Shown: piece after piece, positions 34,198-46,514 of the stretch | How the letters are laid out: every line of letters begins with the position of its first letter | Position numbering within the stretch: position 1 is the stretch's first letter | From: Cystobacter fuscus DSM 2262 | GTDB taxonomy: Bacteria > Myxococcota > Myxococcia > Myxococcales > Myxococcaceae | Length of the DNA stretch: 64,000 nt | Direction of reading: 5' to 3' | NCBI RefSeq assembly: GCF_000335475.2 | Contig: NZ_ANAH02000013.1 | Location: 186,001-250,000 of the forward strand | Program-made: the position numbers and the translations under genes | The notes under the pieces: generated by a model | What the model was told of the DNA's origin: nothing | Databases searched by the model: none | The model's input: the letters and a program-made list of their open reading frames with translations, nothing else

Positions 34198-37100
34198 TTA
34201 ATGCTGGGGCTGGGCGCAGGTGAAGAGGTCGCGCATCACCTTCTTGGCCTCGGCGATGAGCGCGGGGCCCTTCACCTCGGCGCCGAGCTTCACCAGCAGC
34301 TTCATGTCCGGAGTCAGCCGGTAGTAGCCCTTGGATCGCTGCACCAGCGCCAGCAGCTTCGCGCCATCCAGCAGCGCGTCTCCGCCGAGAATGACAGACA
34401 GCCGGCCCGGTCCACCTTCCAGCCCGCGCACGCGCAGCTCGCGCATGTCGATCTTCACCAGCGCCTGCTCGCAGAGGTTGTCCACCTCGTCCGGTGCCTC
34501 GCCGAATCGGTCCACCAGCTCCGAGCGCAGGTCTTGCACCTCGTCCGGCGTGCCCGCCTGGCTGAAGCGCTTGTAGAACACCAGCCGCTGGTGCACGTCC
34601 GGGACGTAGTCGTCGGGGATGAGCGCCGCGATGGGCAGCGTCACCTCGGGCTCGATGCGCACCTGGGGCGGCTCACCCCGCACCTCGGCCACCGCCTCCT
34701 CGAGCAGCTGCGCGTACATGTCGAAGCCAATGGCCGAGATGGAGCCCGACTGCGCCGCGCCCAGCAGGTTGCCCGCGCCGCGGATCTCCAGGTCATGGCT
34801 GGCGATGGAGAAGCCCGCGCCCAGCTCGGTGAAGCGCTGCAGCACCTCCAGCCGCCGCTGCGCGTCCTTGCTCACCGTTCGGCGCGAGGGCACCAGCAGG
34901 TACGCATACGCGCGCTCGCGCGAGCGGCCCACGCGTCCTCGCAACTGGTAGAGCTGCGCGAGGCCAAACGTGTCCGCCCGGTCCACGATCATCGTGTTGG
35001 CGTTGGAGATGTCGATGCCGCTCTCGATGATGCTCGTGCACAGGAGCACCTGGTAGCGCTTCTCGGTGAAGTCGAGCATCACCTTCTCCAGTTGCCCCTC
35101 GCCCATCTGCCCGTGCGCCACGCCAATGGTGAGCTGGGGCATCAGCTCGCGCAGCTGCTTCTCCGTGGCGGGCAGCGACTCCACCCGGTTGTGCACGAAG
35201 AAGACCTGGCCGCCGCGGGCCAGCTCCCGCTCGATGGCCTCCTTGATGGTGGTCGGGTCGTACTTCATCACGAAGGTGCGGATGGCGCGCCGGTCCTGCG
35301 GCGGTGTGGCGATGATGCTCATCTCGCGCACGCCCGACATGGCCATGTGCAGCGTGCGCGGAATGGGCGTGGCCGACAGCGTCAGCACGTCCACCTGCGA
35401 GCGCAGCCGCTTGATCTGCTCCTTGTGCTTCACCCCGAAGCGCTGCTCCTCGTCCACCACCAAGAGCCCCAGATCCTTGAACGCCACCTCCCCGCCCAGC
35501 AGCTTGTGCGTGCCGATGAGGATGTCCACCTTGCCCTCCTTGGCGCGCTTGAGCAGCTCACGCACCTCGGGCGCCTTCTTCAGGCCGGAGATGACCTCCA
35601 CCGTGACGGGGTAGTCCTTGAAGCGCTTCTTGAACGACAGGTAGTGCTGCTGGGCCAGCACCGTGGTGGGCACGAGCACCGCCACCTGCTTGCGATCCAG
35701 CGTGGCCTTGAAGGCGGCGCGCATCGCCACCTCCGTCTTGCCGTAGCCCACGTCGCCGCACACGAGCCGGTCCATCGGCTCGCTCTTCTGCATGTCCGCC
35801 AGCACGTCCTCGATGGCCTTGGCCTGGTCCGGCGTCTCCTCGAACTCGAAGTCCGCCTCGAACTGGGCGAAGTAGCGGTCCGGCGGCGAGAAGGCGTGTC
35901 CCGGGTGCGCGCGCCGCGCCGCCGCGATGTTGAGCAGATCCGCCGCCATCTTGAGCAGCTGTTCCTTGACCTTCTTCTTCGTCTTCTCCCAGGACGTCGT
36001 GCCCAGCTTGTCCAGCGTCACCTGGGAGGGATCTCCCCCGGTGAACTTCTGGATGAGCCGCATGCGGCCCACCGGCAGGTAGATCTTGTCCTTGCCCGCA
36101 TACTCGAGGACGAGGAAGTCCCCGGGCACGTTGTTCACCTGCATCTTCGTCAGGCCCTGGTAGCGGCCGATGCCGAAGTCGGTGTGGACGATGAGATCGC
36201 CTTCCTTGAGATCCTTGAAGCCCGCGGCGAAGGCATCCAGGCTCTTGGAGCGCCGCGCGCGGCGGCGCGAGCGGGCGCCGAAGATCTCCTCGTCCGACAG
36301 CAGCGCGAAGCCCCCGGGGCTCGGGTCCACGAAGCCGTGGCTCACCTCGAGCGCGAAGAGGTGGGCGGAGATGGCGGGCTCGTAGAGCCGGGCGGCGTCC
36401 GCGAGCGGCTCGGTGTGCACGCGCACCATGACGTTGCGGTCGAGCAGCAGTCGCTTGAGCCGGTCCGCCTGGCTCAGGGTGCCACACGCCACGGCGCAGG
36501 CGATGTGGCTGTCGCGCCAGCGCTGGAGCCGCTCGATGAGCGGGGTGAGCGCGCCTTCCTCTCCGTGGTGGGCGAGGATGGCCTCGCGCACGTCCTGGGT
36601 CGTGCCGTACGAGAAGTGCACGGGGGCCTCGCCCTGGGAGAGCGACAGGCCTCCACCCTCCATCACCCGGAAGGCGCGCAGCCGCTGCTCGGCCTGCTCC
36701 CGGGTGAGGAAGTGTTGCTCGGGCGGCAGGGCGAGATCCTGCCGCTCGTGGGCGGCCTGGGCCGAGCGCGTGATGTCGGCCCACAAGTCCTCGGCGGCGC
36801 GCTCGAGGCTCAGCGGATCATCCAGGTAGAAGAGCGGCTCCGCGCTCCACTGCGCCAGGTAGTCGAAGACGGTGCCGAGTCCTCCCGGGAAGAAGCCGGG
36901 CAGCAGCGCCTCGAGCCCGAAGCCGGGCAGTCCCTCGTGGAGGGCATCGAGCTGCTCGCGCAGCTTCGAGGTGGGCAGGTTGATGCGATCGGCCACGGCG
37001 CGCGCGGCCGCCTCGGCGTGCACGCGCGTCTTCTCGGAGAAGATGACCTCGCGCGCGGGCAGGAGGATGATCTCCTTGAGCGGATCCACCGTGCGCTGGG

Positions 37101-37779
37101 TCTCCGGATCGAAGACGCGGATGGACTCGATGGTGTCGCCGAAGAACTCGATGCGGACGGGCTTGTCGTAGAGCGGGCTGAAGACGTCGATGATGCCGCC
37201 GCGCACGGAGAACGTGCCCAGGTCCTCGACGAGGGGGCTGGACTGGTAGCCCATGTGGGCGAGCTTGCGCGCGAGCTCGTCGCGGTCGAAGTCCTGGCCC
37301 ACGCTCAGCCGCTCGGACAGCTCCTTCATCACCTGGGGCGGCAGCACCTTGCGCAAGAGTCCGCGCAGGGACAGCACGAGCGCGGGTGCGCGGGTGCCCT
37401 GGTTGAGGTGGAAGAGCGCGCCGAGCCGGTCCGCGACGACGTCCGCGTCCGGGGAGAGCTCGTCGTAGGGGAGGACTTCGTCCGCGGGCATCCGCAGGAC
37501 ACGCGGCTCGCGGGGCGTGCCCGGGCCGCCCAGGAAGAAGGCGAGATCGTGGGCGAGGGCGTCCGCGGCCTCCTCATCGGGGGCGATGCACACCAGGGGG
37601 GCCTTCAGGGTGCGCAGCAGCCGGGCGAGCGCATAGCCCCGTCCCGCCCCCTGCAGTCCCTGGGTGCGGACGCGCTGGCCGGGGCGCAGCAGCTCCACGA
37701 CGCGCGCCACGGGGTCACCGGCCACTGGAGGCGCGCGGAGGCCCTCCGCATCGAGCTTCTGGGTAAAAGGAGTGTCCAT
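34198..37779 (-). CDS. mfd: Transcription-repair coupling factor Mfd
   Basis: A 1193-residue protein of normal Mfd length. The order is UvrB-homology N-terminus, RNA-polymerase-interacting domain near 540-620 (CarD-like, GDLIVHTDFGIGRYQGL), then a superfamily 2 translocase. The translocase has Walker A GDVGYGKTEVAMRAAF near 674-689, DEEQRFG as the DExH-type motif, and later TLSATPIPRTL and SGIDISNANT. A C-terminal regulatory domain closes the protein. It displaces RNA polymerase stalled at lesions and recruits UvrA. The gene appears to be transcribed alone. Confidence 0.98.
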   Translation of the reverse strand: MDTPFTQKLDAEGLRAPPVAGDPVARVVELLRPGQRVRTQGLQGAGRGYALARLLRTLKAPLVCIAPDEEAADALAHDLAFFLGGPGTPREPRVLRMPADEVLPYDELSPDADVVADRLGALFHLNQGTRAPALVLSLRGLLRKVLPPQVMKELSERLSVGQDFDRDELARKLAHMGYQSSPLVEDLGTFSVRGGIIDVFSPLYDKPVRIEFFGDTIESIRVFDPETQRTVDPLKEIILLPAREVIFSEKTRVHAEAAARAVADRINLPTSKLREQLDALHEGLPGFGLEALLPGFFPGGLGTVFDYLAQWSAEPLFYLDDPLSLERAAEDLWADITRSAQAAHERQDLALPPEQHFLTREQAEQRLRAFRVMEGGGLSLSQGEAPVHFSYGTTQDVREAILAHHGEEGALTPLIERLQRWRDSHIACAVACGTLSQADRLKRLLLDRNVMVRVHTEPLADAARLYEPAISAHLFALEVSHGFVDPSPGGFALLSDEEIFGARSRRRARRSKSLDAFAAGFKDLKEGDLIVHTDFGIGRYQGLTKMQVNNVPGDFLVLEYAGKDKIYLPVGRMRLIQKFTGGDPSQVTLDKLGTTSWEKTKKKVKEQLLKMAADLLNIAAARRAHPGHAFSPPDRYFAQFEADFEFEETPDQAKAIEDVLADMQKSEPMDRLVCGDVGYGKTEVAMRAAFKATLDRKQVAVLVPTTVLAQQHYLSFKKRFKDYPVTVEVISGLKKAPEVRELLKRAKEGKVDILIGTHKLLGGEVAFKDLGLLVVDEEQRFGVKHKEQIKRLRSQVDVLTLSATPIPRTLHMAMSGVREMSIIATPPQDRRAIRTFVMKYDPTTIKEAIERELARGGQVFFVHNRVESLPATEKQLRELMPQLTIGVAHGQMGEGQLEKVMLDFTEKRYQVLLCTSIIESGIDISNANTMIVDRADTFGLAQLYQLRGRVGRSRERAYAYLLVPSRRTVSKDAQRRLEVLQRFTELGAGFSIASHDLEIRGAGNLLGAAQSGSISAIGFDMYAQLLEEAVAEVRGEPPQVRIEPEVTLPIAALIPDDYVPDVHQRLVFYKRFSQAGTPDEVQDLRSELVDRFGEAPDEVDNLCEQALVKIDMRELRVRGLEGGPGRLSVILGGDALLDGAKLLALVQRSKGYYRLTPDMKLLVKLGAEVKGPALIAEAKKVMRDLFTCAQPQH

Positions 37780-37893
37780 CCGGAGACGCCACGAGGCGTG
37801 TTCCGGTAATTAGGAGCCGGACCCCAGGGGGTCAACGGAAGAGCGCGGGAAGCGACGGATGCAGGTCATCCGGGGGCCCAGGCGCCCGGTTGG

Positions 37894-38100
37894 CTACGCG
37901 TGTACCACCGTGAAGTCCTCGTCATCGTCGTCCCCCCCGCCGCTGCCGCCGTCCTTCCCACCCCCACTGCCCCCCTTGGACAGCGAGGTCCCCGTGGGCT
38001 GGGTGCCCTCCGGGTCCGGGTGGGCCGTCGGGCGGTCGGACAACCGCGAGGCGAAGGTCAGGGCGAGCAGGGAGACGAGGGCAAAGGTCAGGGTGCGCAT
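37894..38100 (-). CDS. Small exported Gly/Asp-rich protein
   Basis: A 68-residue protein with a signal-like N-terminus (MRTLTFALVSLLALTFAS) and a low-complexity tail of Gly/Ser/Lys followed by DDDDED. The GGAGG ribosome site 7 bp before the ATG argues that it is a real gene. There is no family match I know. The acidic tail may bind cations. It lies between mfd and the cytochrome c gene on the same strand. Confidence 0.6.
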   Translation of the reverse strand: MRTLTFALVSLLALTFASRLSDRPTAHPDPEGTQPTGTSLSKGGSGGGKDGGSGGGDDDDEDFTVVHA

Positions 38101-38161
38101 GGAACTGCCTCCTGCCCGGCGGGGACGCCGGGCTTCCTGGGTATATTCAGCCCCGGGCGGC

Positions 38162-38488
38162 TCAGCCCTTCTGGAACCCGCGGACGTACGCCACGAGGGC
38201 GTCGATCTGTTGAGGGGTCAGCTTGTCCTTGTAGGCCTTCATCTTCTTGTTGTCGCGAGAGCCCTCGGCGATGACCTCGCGGATCCGCGCGTCCGTCCAG
38301 GACTTCTGCCAGGAGGGCAGGGACAGGTCCTGGATGGCCTCCTTCTTGCCCATCTGGGTCTGCCCCTTGCCGTCCGGGCCATGGCAGGACTTGCACTTGG
38401 CCGTCCACGTCTCGGCGACGGTGTCTTCCTGGGCCTGGGCGGCGGTGGCCGCGAGGGAGAGCATCAACAGGGCGAACCGGAACTTCAT
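38162..38488 (-). CDS. Periplasmic monohaem c-type cytochrome
   Basis: A 108-residue protein. The ATG at 38488 has a strong GGAGGT site and yields a signal peptide ending AAQAQ. The haem motif is C32-K-S-C-H36, and Met83 (KKMKAY) is the probable sixth ligand, as in class I cytochromes. It would be a soluble periplasmic electron carrier. No partner oxidase or dehydrogenase is encoded next to it. Confidence 0.92.
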   Translation of the reverse strand: MKFRFALLMLSLAATAAQAQEDTVAETWTAKCKSCHGPDGKGQTQMGKKEAIQDLSLPSWQKSWTDARIREVIAEGSRDNKKMKAYKDKLTPQQIDALVAYVRGFQKG

Positions 38489-38663
38489 GTGGGACCTCCA
38501 GTCGGGCGTCGGCCCGGCGCGATGTGTGGATGTCAACTCATCGGGCCAGAGATGGCCAGGGAGAATCCCACCCGCTTCCCGGGTTTCCCTGGGTGGCCGT
38601 CGAGGCGGCGTGCCAGTCGGGCGGAGGCTTCCCCGCTCCCCCCGCGCGGAGGTTCACGGAGGG

Positions 38664-41946
<3,283 letters not shown>

Positions 41947-42103
41947 GGCTTCGTGCCTATCACAACCCCGGGCTTCCGCGTGGGAGGGGACGCACTCTTC
42001 GGAAAGGCGACATCCGAGGCCGCCCGGTCTCACGGCGGCTTGTCCCGTGAGGGCGGGGCGCCAGGTTGCGGCCTTCTCCCCTTTCGAATCGAAGGTGGAC
42101 CCG

Positions 42104-42364
42104 GTGTCGAATGACTTTCCACCCGCCCCCTGGTGGCTCCGCGGACAGATGTATGCCTCCCTCTGGTGGGTGCCCGCCCAGCGCCTCCAAGCTCCGCCCG
42201 GCACGATCTTCCGGTTCTCGCCCCGGCTGCTCCGAGGGGCCGAGTGGTCCATCCCCCAGGACAGTCCCCTGGCCTCGCTCGGCCTCGCGGGCGCGCGCCC
42301 GTGGGTGAGCTTCCAGGCCCGGGACTTCGAGTGGACCCTGCCCGCGGCGGTTCCCGTGGACTGA
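42104..42364 (+). pseudogene. Short, probably internally deleted acetoacetate-decarboxylase-like protein
   Basis: GTG 42104 follows AAGGTGG at good spacing and opens an 86-codon frame with high-GC third positions, so it was or is coding. The beginning (FPPAPWWLRGQMYASLWWVP) and the end (DSPLASLGLAGARPWVSFQARDFEW) resemble the two ends of a ~200-residue acetoacetate-decarboxylase-like family, with the middle absent. It ends one base before the convergent DUF418 gene. It could also be a genuine short protein. Confidence 0.4.
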
Positions 42365-42365
42365 C

Positions 42366-43664
42366 TCAGGAACTGGGGGCCACCACGCCCTTGTTCTGGC
42401 GGAAGGGCTGGGCCTTGCCGTACGTCAGCGAGCGCCACAGCCACTCGGCCGGACCGAAGCGGAAGCGGGCGAGCCACACATGGCTGAAGGCCACCTGCAC
42501 CGCGAAGACGGCCAGGGTGAGCGCGATGCTCGCCGCGGGGCCCACCCGGCCCATCAGTCCCAGGCCGAAGCCGTAATACATCAGCAGGCTGAGCACGCTC
42601 TGGGCGAGGTAGTTCGTCAGGGCCATGCGGCCCACGGGGGCGAGCACCCGCAGCCGCCGCTGCCACCTCTCGCGCTGGAAGAGGAGCACGAGGCCCGAGG
42701 CGTAGAAGGCGGCCAGTCCCAGCTCGGCGAGCTGGCGCACCGGGCGCAGGTAGTACTGGGACAGTCCCTGTGCATCCAGCAGCTTCTGGCGGATCAGGTA
42801 CTGCGCCCCGAGCGTGGCGATCGTGCCGAGCGCTCCCACGACGAGGCTCCAGCGCAGCAGCGCGCGGAAGAAGGGCAGGTGCCGGGACACGTCGTGGAAG
42901 AGGCGCCGCCGTCCGGCGAGGAAGCCCAGCAGGAACCGGCCGAAGAGGGCACACAGCATGGGCGGCAGCCGCCGGACGAACTCGCCGAAGTAGAACCGGG
43001 CGTGGGCGCCCACCACGTCGGGGTAGCTGCCATGCAGGAAGGTGTCCAGTCGCTCGGCCCGGTTCGCGTCGGCCTGTTCCTTCAGCACCCGGGCCGCCTC
43101 CGTCCCCGCCGCGGGTCCCGGCCCGGACAGCCACTGCATGCCGGCGGCCACCCCGATGGGAATCACGAGGATGAGCAGGGTGGCCCAGACGAGCAGCTCC
43201 TTGTCCGAGCGTCCTCGGAACAGCAGCAGCAGCAAGCCCACGGGGGCGTAGGTGGTGAGGATGTCGCCGTACCAGATCCCCAGCAGGTGCACGGCGCCAA
43301 TGAGGAACAGCACACACAACCGCCGCGTGTAGAGCGGAGCGATGGAGGCCCCGCGCGCCTCGGCCCGGAGCAACTGCACGGAGAAGCCCAGTCCGAACAG
43401 GAACGAGAACAGGGTCATGAACCGGCCGTTGACCAGGGCCGCGATGCCGTGGATGGCGAGCACGTCCCACCAGGGCGTCCCCGCCAGGGGGGCCTCGAGC
43501 TGTGCGCGCGGCAGGAAGGCGCGGCCGGTGAACCACCCGAAGACGTTGGACACGAAGACTCCACCCAGCGCGAAGCCGCGCAGCACGTCCAGCAGGACGA
43601 GCCGCTCGCTGGCGTCGATGGGCCGGGCCTCGTCCGCGAGGGCAGGGGAGGGGGGCGGGTTCAT
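42366..43664 (-). CDS. DUF418-family membrane protein
   Basis: A 432-residue protein with about ten membrane segments. The signature RLVLLDVLRGFALGGVFVSNV near residues 21-41 and the ending AEWLWRSLTYGK are landmarks of the DUF418/YeiB family. A relative of acyltransferase 3 membrane enzymes is possible, but no substrate is known. The long ATG frame and its tight spacing to both neighbours make the gene call secure. Confidence 0.88.
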   Translation of the reverse strand: MNPPPSPALADEARPIDASERLVLLDVLRGFALGGVFVSNVFGWFTGRAFLPRAQLEAPLAGTPWWDVLAIHGIAALVNGRFMTLFSFLFGLGFSVQLLRAEARGASIAPLYTRRLCVLFLIGAVHLLGIWYGDILTTYAPVGLLLLLFRGRSDKELLVWATLLILVIPIGVAAGMQWLSGPGPAAGTEAARVLKEQADANRAERLDTFLHGSYPDVVGAHARFYFGEFVRRLPPMLCALFGRFLLGFLAGRRRLFHDVSRHLPFFRALLRWSLVVGALGTIATLGAQYLIRQKLLDAQGLSQYYLRPVRQLAELGLAAFYASGLVLLFQRERWQRRLRVLAPVGRMALTNYLAQSVLSLLMYYGFGLGLMGRVGPAASIALTLAVFAVQVAFSHVWLARFRFGPAEWLWRSLTYGKAQPFRQNKGVVAPSS

Positions 43665-43753
43665 GGCCCCCTGGTTTCTATATCGTTCGGAGGATGGCGG
43701 GGGCCGTGGTCTTCCGATTGCGTCCCGGGCGCGGGAGTCGCTAAAGCGCTCCC

Positions 43754-44725
43754 ATGGCCATCAGTCTCCTCGACACCTTCCGCGTCCTCTCCTCGTTCGA
43801 TCCACCTCGGGGCTCGCTGCGCGGGGCGCCCTGGGAGCAATACGTCGACTGGGCCATCGCCCAGGGACTGGCGCCGCTGGCGTCCTACAACCTCGAGTAC
43901 CGCCTGCCCAACTCGGGGGCTCCAGAGTGGGCGAGGGATCGGTTGCTCAGCATCTACTCGGGCACGGTCAACGACAACGTCATGAAGCTCGTCAACTTCA
44001 AGCAGTGCGTGGACGAGCTCGAGGGCCGCCAGTTGCTGTTGATCGGTGCCGCGTCCTTCGCCGACTCGCTCTACCCCCATGTGGGCTTCCGCCCCGTGCT
44101 GGAGGTCCAGGTGCTGCTGCGGCGCATGGACGTGGAGGGCTTCACCGGCTACCTCGCCCAGCACGAGTTCCGCCCCGAGCCGGACGAGCCGCTCCACGGC
44201 GCCCAGAAGGTGCTGTCGGATACCCGCACCCCCATCTTCCTCTACGCCGACGTGCTCGGCTCCCAGCGCCAGGTCGAGCTGCGGGGCGTCTTCGAGCGCG
44301 CCAGTCCCCTGAAGATGTACGGCCCGTCGTTGTTCCGTCCGGACCTGGAGGACGCGCTGCTGCTCGTGTGCCTGGAGCATGCGCGCGAGGGCTACCAGGT
44401 GCCGTGGTTGTCCTTCGTGGACCTGCGCGAGCTGGTGCTGGGGGCGCCGTCGATGGGCGGCGTCTACTCGCGTCCCCTGGACGTGGCGGCGCTGCTGGAG
44501 CGGGCCCGCGCGTGGCGGCTGGAGCGTGCCCTCTACTCCTCGTTGTCCATCGTCTCGCGGCTCTTCCCCGAGACGGCCGCCCTCATCACGCCTGCTCTCC
44601 CGCCCCTGCGCCGGGCGACCCGGGAGCTGCTCGATCGGCTCGTCGTCCTTCCCGCCAGTGAACCCGGAAAGATGAGCCATGCGCGGGGGTCGGACCGCTT
44701 GCGTCGGCTGCTGACCGGACAGTGA
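43754..44725 (+). CDS. Degenerate nucleotidyltransferase-family protein
   Basis: A 323-residue protein resembling the large bacterial family of uncharacterised minimal nucleotidyltransferases found with polysaccharide genes (LLLIGAASFADSLYP, then RPVLEVQVLLRRMD at 113-126). In active members this strand carries D-x-D; here the positions read E117-V-Q119, so catalysis is doubtful. The C-terminal half (DALLLVCLEHAREGYQVPWLSFVDLREL) matches the helical part of the family. It is 75 bp upstream of ugd on the same strand. Confidence 0.7.
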   Translation: MAISLLDTFRVLSSFDPPRGSLRGAPWEQYVDWAIAQGLAPLASYNLEYRLPNSGAPEWARDRLLSIYSGTVNDNVMKLVNFKQCVDELEGRQLLLIGAASFADSLYPHVGFRPVLEVQVLLRRMDVEGFTGYLAQHEFRPEPDEPLHGAQKVLSDTRTPIFLYADVLGSQRQVELRGVFERASPLKMYGPSLFRPDLEDALLLVCLEHAREGYQVPWLSFVDLRELVLGAPSMGGVYSRPLDVAALLERARAWRLERALYSSLSIVSRLFPETAALITPALPPLRRATRELLDRLVVLPASEPGKMSHARGSDRLRRLLTGQ

Positions 44726-44800
44726 GGGGGACTCCCCCTTCCCTCGGAGCGTCGGTCAGCGTAAGAGCGGGAGCAGACCTTTTGCCCGCCAAGGACGCGC

Positions 44801-46099
44801 ATGCACATCTCCATCATTGGTTCAGGCTACGTGGGACTCGTCGCGGGGACGTGCTTCGCCGACTCGGGTAACGACGTCATCTGCGTGGACATCAACGCGG
44901 AGAAGATCGCCCAGTTGCAGCGAGGCGAGATTCCCATCTACGAGCCGGGCCTGGAGGAGCTCATCCGCAAGAACACGCGGGAGCGACGCCTGTCCTTCAC
45001 CACGGAGCTGTCCACGGCGGTGGCGCGCTCGCAGGTGGTGTTCATCGCCGTGGGCACGCCCGAGGGCGAGAGCGGCGAGGCGGACCTCCAGTACGTCCTG
45101 TCCGCGGCGGAGCAGATCGGCCGGGCCATACAGCAGTACACGGTGGTGGTGGACAAGAGCACCGTGCCGGTGGGCACCGCGGACAAGGTGCGCGAGACCA
45201 TCGCCCGGGTGACCCAGGTGGAGTTCGACGTCGTCTCCAACCCCGAGTTCCTCAAGGAGGGCGCCGCGCTGGACGACTTCCTCAAGCCGGACCGGGTGGT
45301 CATCGGCACCGAGTCCGAGCGGGCGCGCAAGGTGATGGGCCAGCTCTACGCGCCGTTCGTGCGCACGGAAAACCCCGTCCTCTACATGGACACGCGCTCG
45401 GCGGAGCTCACCAAGTACGCCGCCAACGCCATGCTCGCCACGCGCATCTCCTTCATGAACGACATGGCCGCGCTCTGCGAGAAGGTGGGCGCGGACGTGG
45501 ACTTCGTGCGCAAGGGCATGGGCGCCGACAAGCGCATCGGCTATCCGTTCCTCTTTCCCGGCGTGGGCTACGGCGGCAGCTGCTTTCCCAAGGACGTGAA
45601 GGCGCTGGTGGCCAAGGGGCGCGAGCTGGGGCTGGAGCTGGATCTGCTCCGCGCGGTGGAGCGCACCAACGAGCGGCAGAAGCGCACGCTCGTGCAGAAG
45701 GCGCTCAAGCACTTCGGCTCGCTCGATGGGCGCACCTTCGCGGTGTGGGGCCTGGCCTTCAAGCCCAAGACGGACGACATGCGCGAGGCGCCCTCCATCG
45801 AGGTCATCGAGGGGCTGCTCGCCAAGGGCGCCCGGGTGGCGGCGCATGATCCGGTGGCCGAGCGCACCGCGCGCCGCGTCTTCGGCGATCGCATCCGCTA
45901 CACCCAGCTGCCCTACGAGGCCCTGGAGGGCGTGGACGGGCTCTTCGTCGTCACCGAGTGGAACGAGTTCCGCCACCCGGACTTCGAGCGCATGAAGAAG
46001 CTGATGAAGACGCCCGTCATCCTCGACGGCCGCAACATCTACGACCCGGAGCGCATGCGCGAGCTGGGCTTCACGTACATGGGCCTCGGCCGCCGCTAG
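44801..46099 (+). CDS. ugd: UDP-glucose 6-dehydrogenase
   Basis: A 432-residue enzyme that oxidises UDP-glucose to UDP-glucuronate with two NAD+. The N-terminal Rossmann motif GSGYVGLVAGTCFADSG spans 7-23. The catalytic thiol is Cys261 in GYGGSCFPKD, with Lys205 (ELTKYAANA) also conserved. The C-terminal domain has VWGLAFKPKTDDMREAPS. UDP-glucuronate feeds exopolysaccharide synthesis and the route to aminoarabinose or galacturonate sugars. This fits the glycosyltransferase genes nearby. Confidence 0.97.
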   Translation: MHISIIGSGYVGLVAGTCFADSGNDVICVDINAEKIAQLQRGEIPIYEPGLEELIRKNTRERRLSFTTELSTAVARSQVVFIAVGTPEGESGEADLQYVLSAAEQIGRAIQQYTVVVDKSTVPVGTADKVRETIARVTQVEFDVVSNPEFLKEGAALDDFLKPDRVVIGTESERARKVMGQLYAPFVRTENPVLYMDTRSAELTKYAANAMLATRISFMNDMAALCEKVGADVDFVRKGMGADKRIGYPFLFPGVGYGGSCFPKDVKALVAKGRELGLELDLLRAVERTNERQKRTLVQKALKHFGSLDGRTFAVWGLAFKPKTDDMREAPSIEVIEGLLAKGARVAAHDPVAERTARRVFGDRIRYTQLPYEALEGVDGLFVVTEWNEFRHPDFERMKKLMKTPVILDGRNIYDPERMRELGFTYMGLGRR

Positions 46100-46119
46100 C
46101 CCTCACTCGAGCGGTCAGT

Positions 46120-46150
46120 CGGGGAAGGCGCACTCCACGGCGCCTCCCCG
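46120..46150. terminator. Bidirectional hairpin between ugd and the small lipoprotein gene
   Basis: CGGGGAAGGCGC pairs with GCGCCTCCCCG with one bulged A and an 8-base loop. It occupies the 56-bp gap between two convergent stop codons. It has no T tract. Confidence 0.6.
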
Positions 46151-46155
46151 CCAGA

Positions 46156-46449
46156 CTAGCGGGACAGTCCACAGGCCTGCTTGCCTTCGTCCGTCTGGAG
46201 GATGTCGCAGCTGGCGCGATCGTCCGCCTTGATGGTGCAGGTCTCCAGCCGCTGCTCGCACGCCGCGAGCTCCGCGTCGGTCGGCTCGACGTTGCGCTCG
46301 CGATTGGCCACCTCGATGACGCAGTCGGCGCGCTGATACTCATCGAGGCAGTCGCAGTAGCGCTCCGACAGCTCCCGGCACGGATTCTTGCAACCGGCGA
46401 GGGCGAGCAGAACGGAGAAGCTCAGACAGAGGACGGCGGATCGGCGCAT
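46156..46449 (-). CDS. Small cysteine-rich lipoprotein
   Basis: A 97-residue lipoprotein (lipobox LALAGC, Cys20). The mature part has eight further cysteines (24, 32, 34, 43, 64, 71, 81, 93), an even number suited to four disulfides, in a helical acidic chain. The C-x7-C-x-C and C-x6-C spacings recall other myxobacterial surface lipoproteins, but I cannot name a family. It lies 65 bp downstream of astB on the same strand, so co-transcription is possible. Confidence 0.75.
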   Translation of the reverse strand: MRRSAVLCLSFSVLLALAGCKNPCRELSERYCDCLDEYQRADCVIEVANRERNVEPTDAELAACEQRLETCTIKADDRASCDILQTDEGKQACGLSR

Positions 46450-46514
46450 GAGGGGGCCGAAGATGCCAGATGGGGCTCCGGATGCAAGCGGAGGCCACCC
46501 GGGCGCGGGGCGGG

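Noticed and set aside
41947..43536. Extension of the GT2-methyltransferase frame upstream to 43536
   Set aside because: The upstream part lies opposite or inside the DUF418 gene in a different frame and has no glycosyltransferase character; the GT fold starts at GTG 41946.
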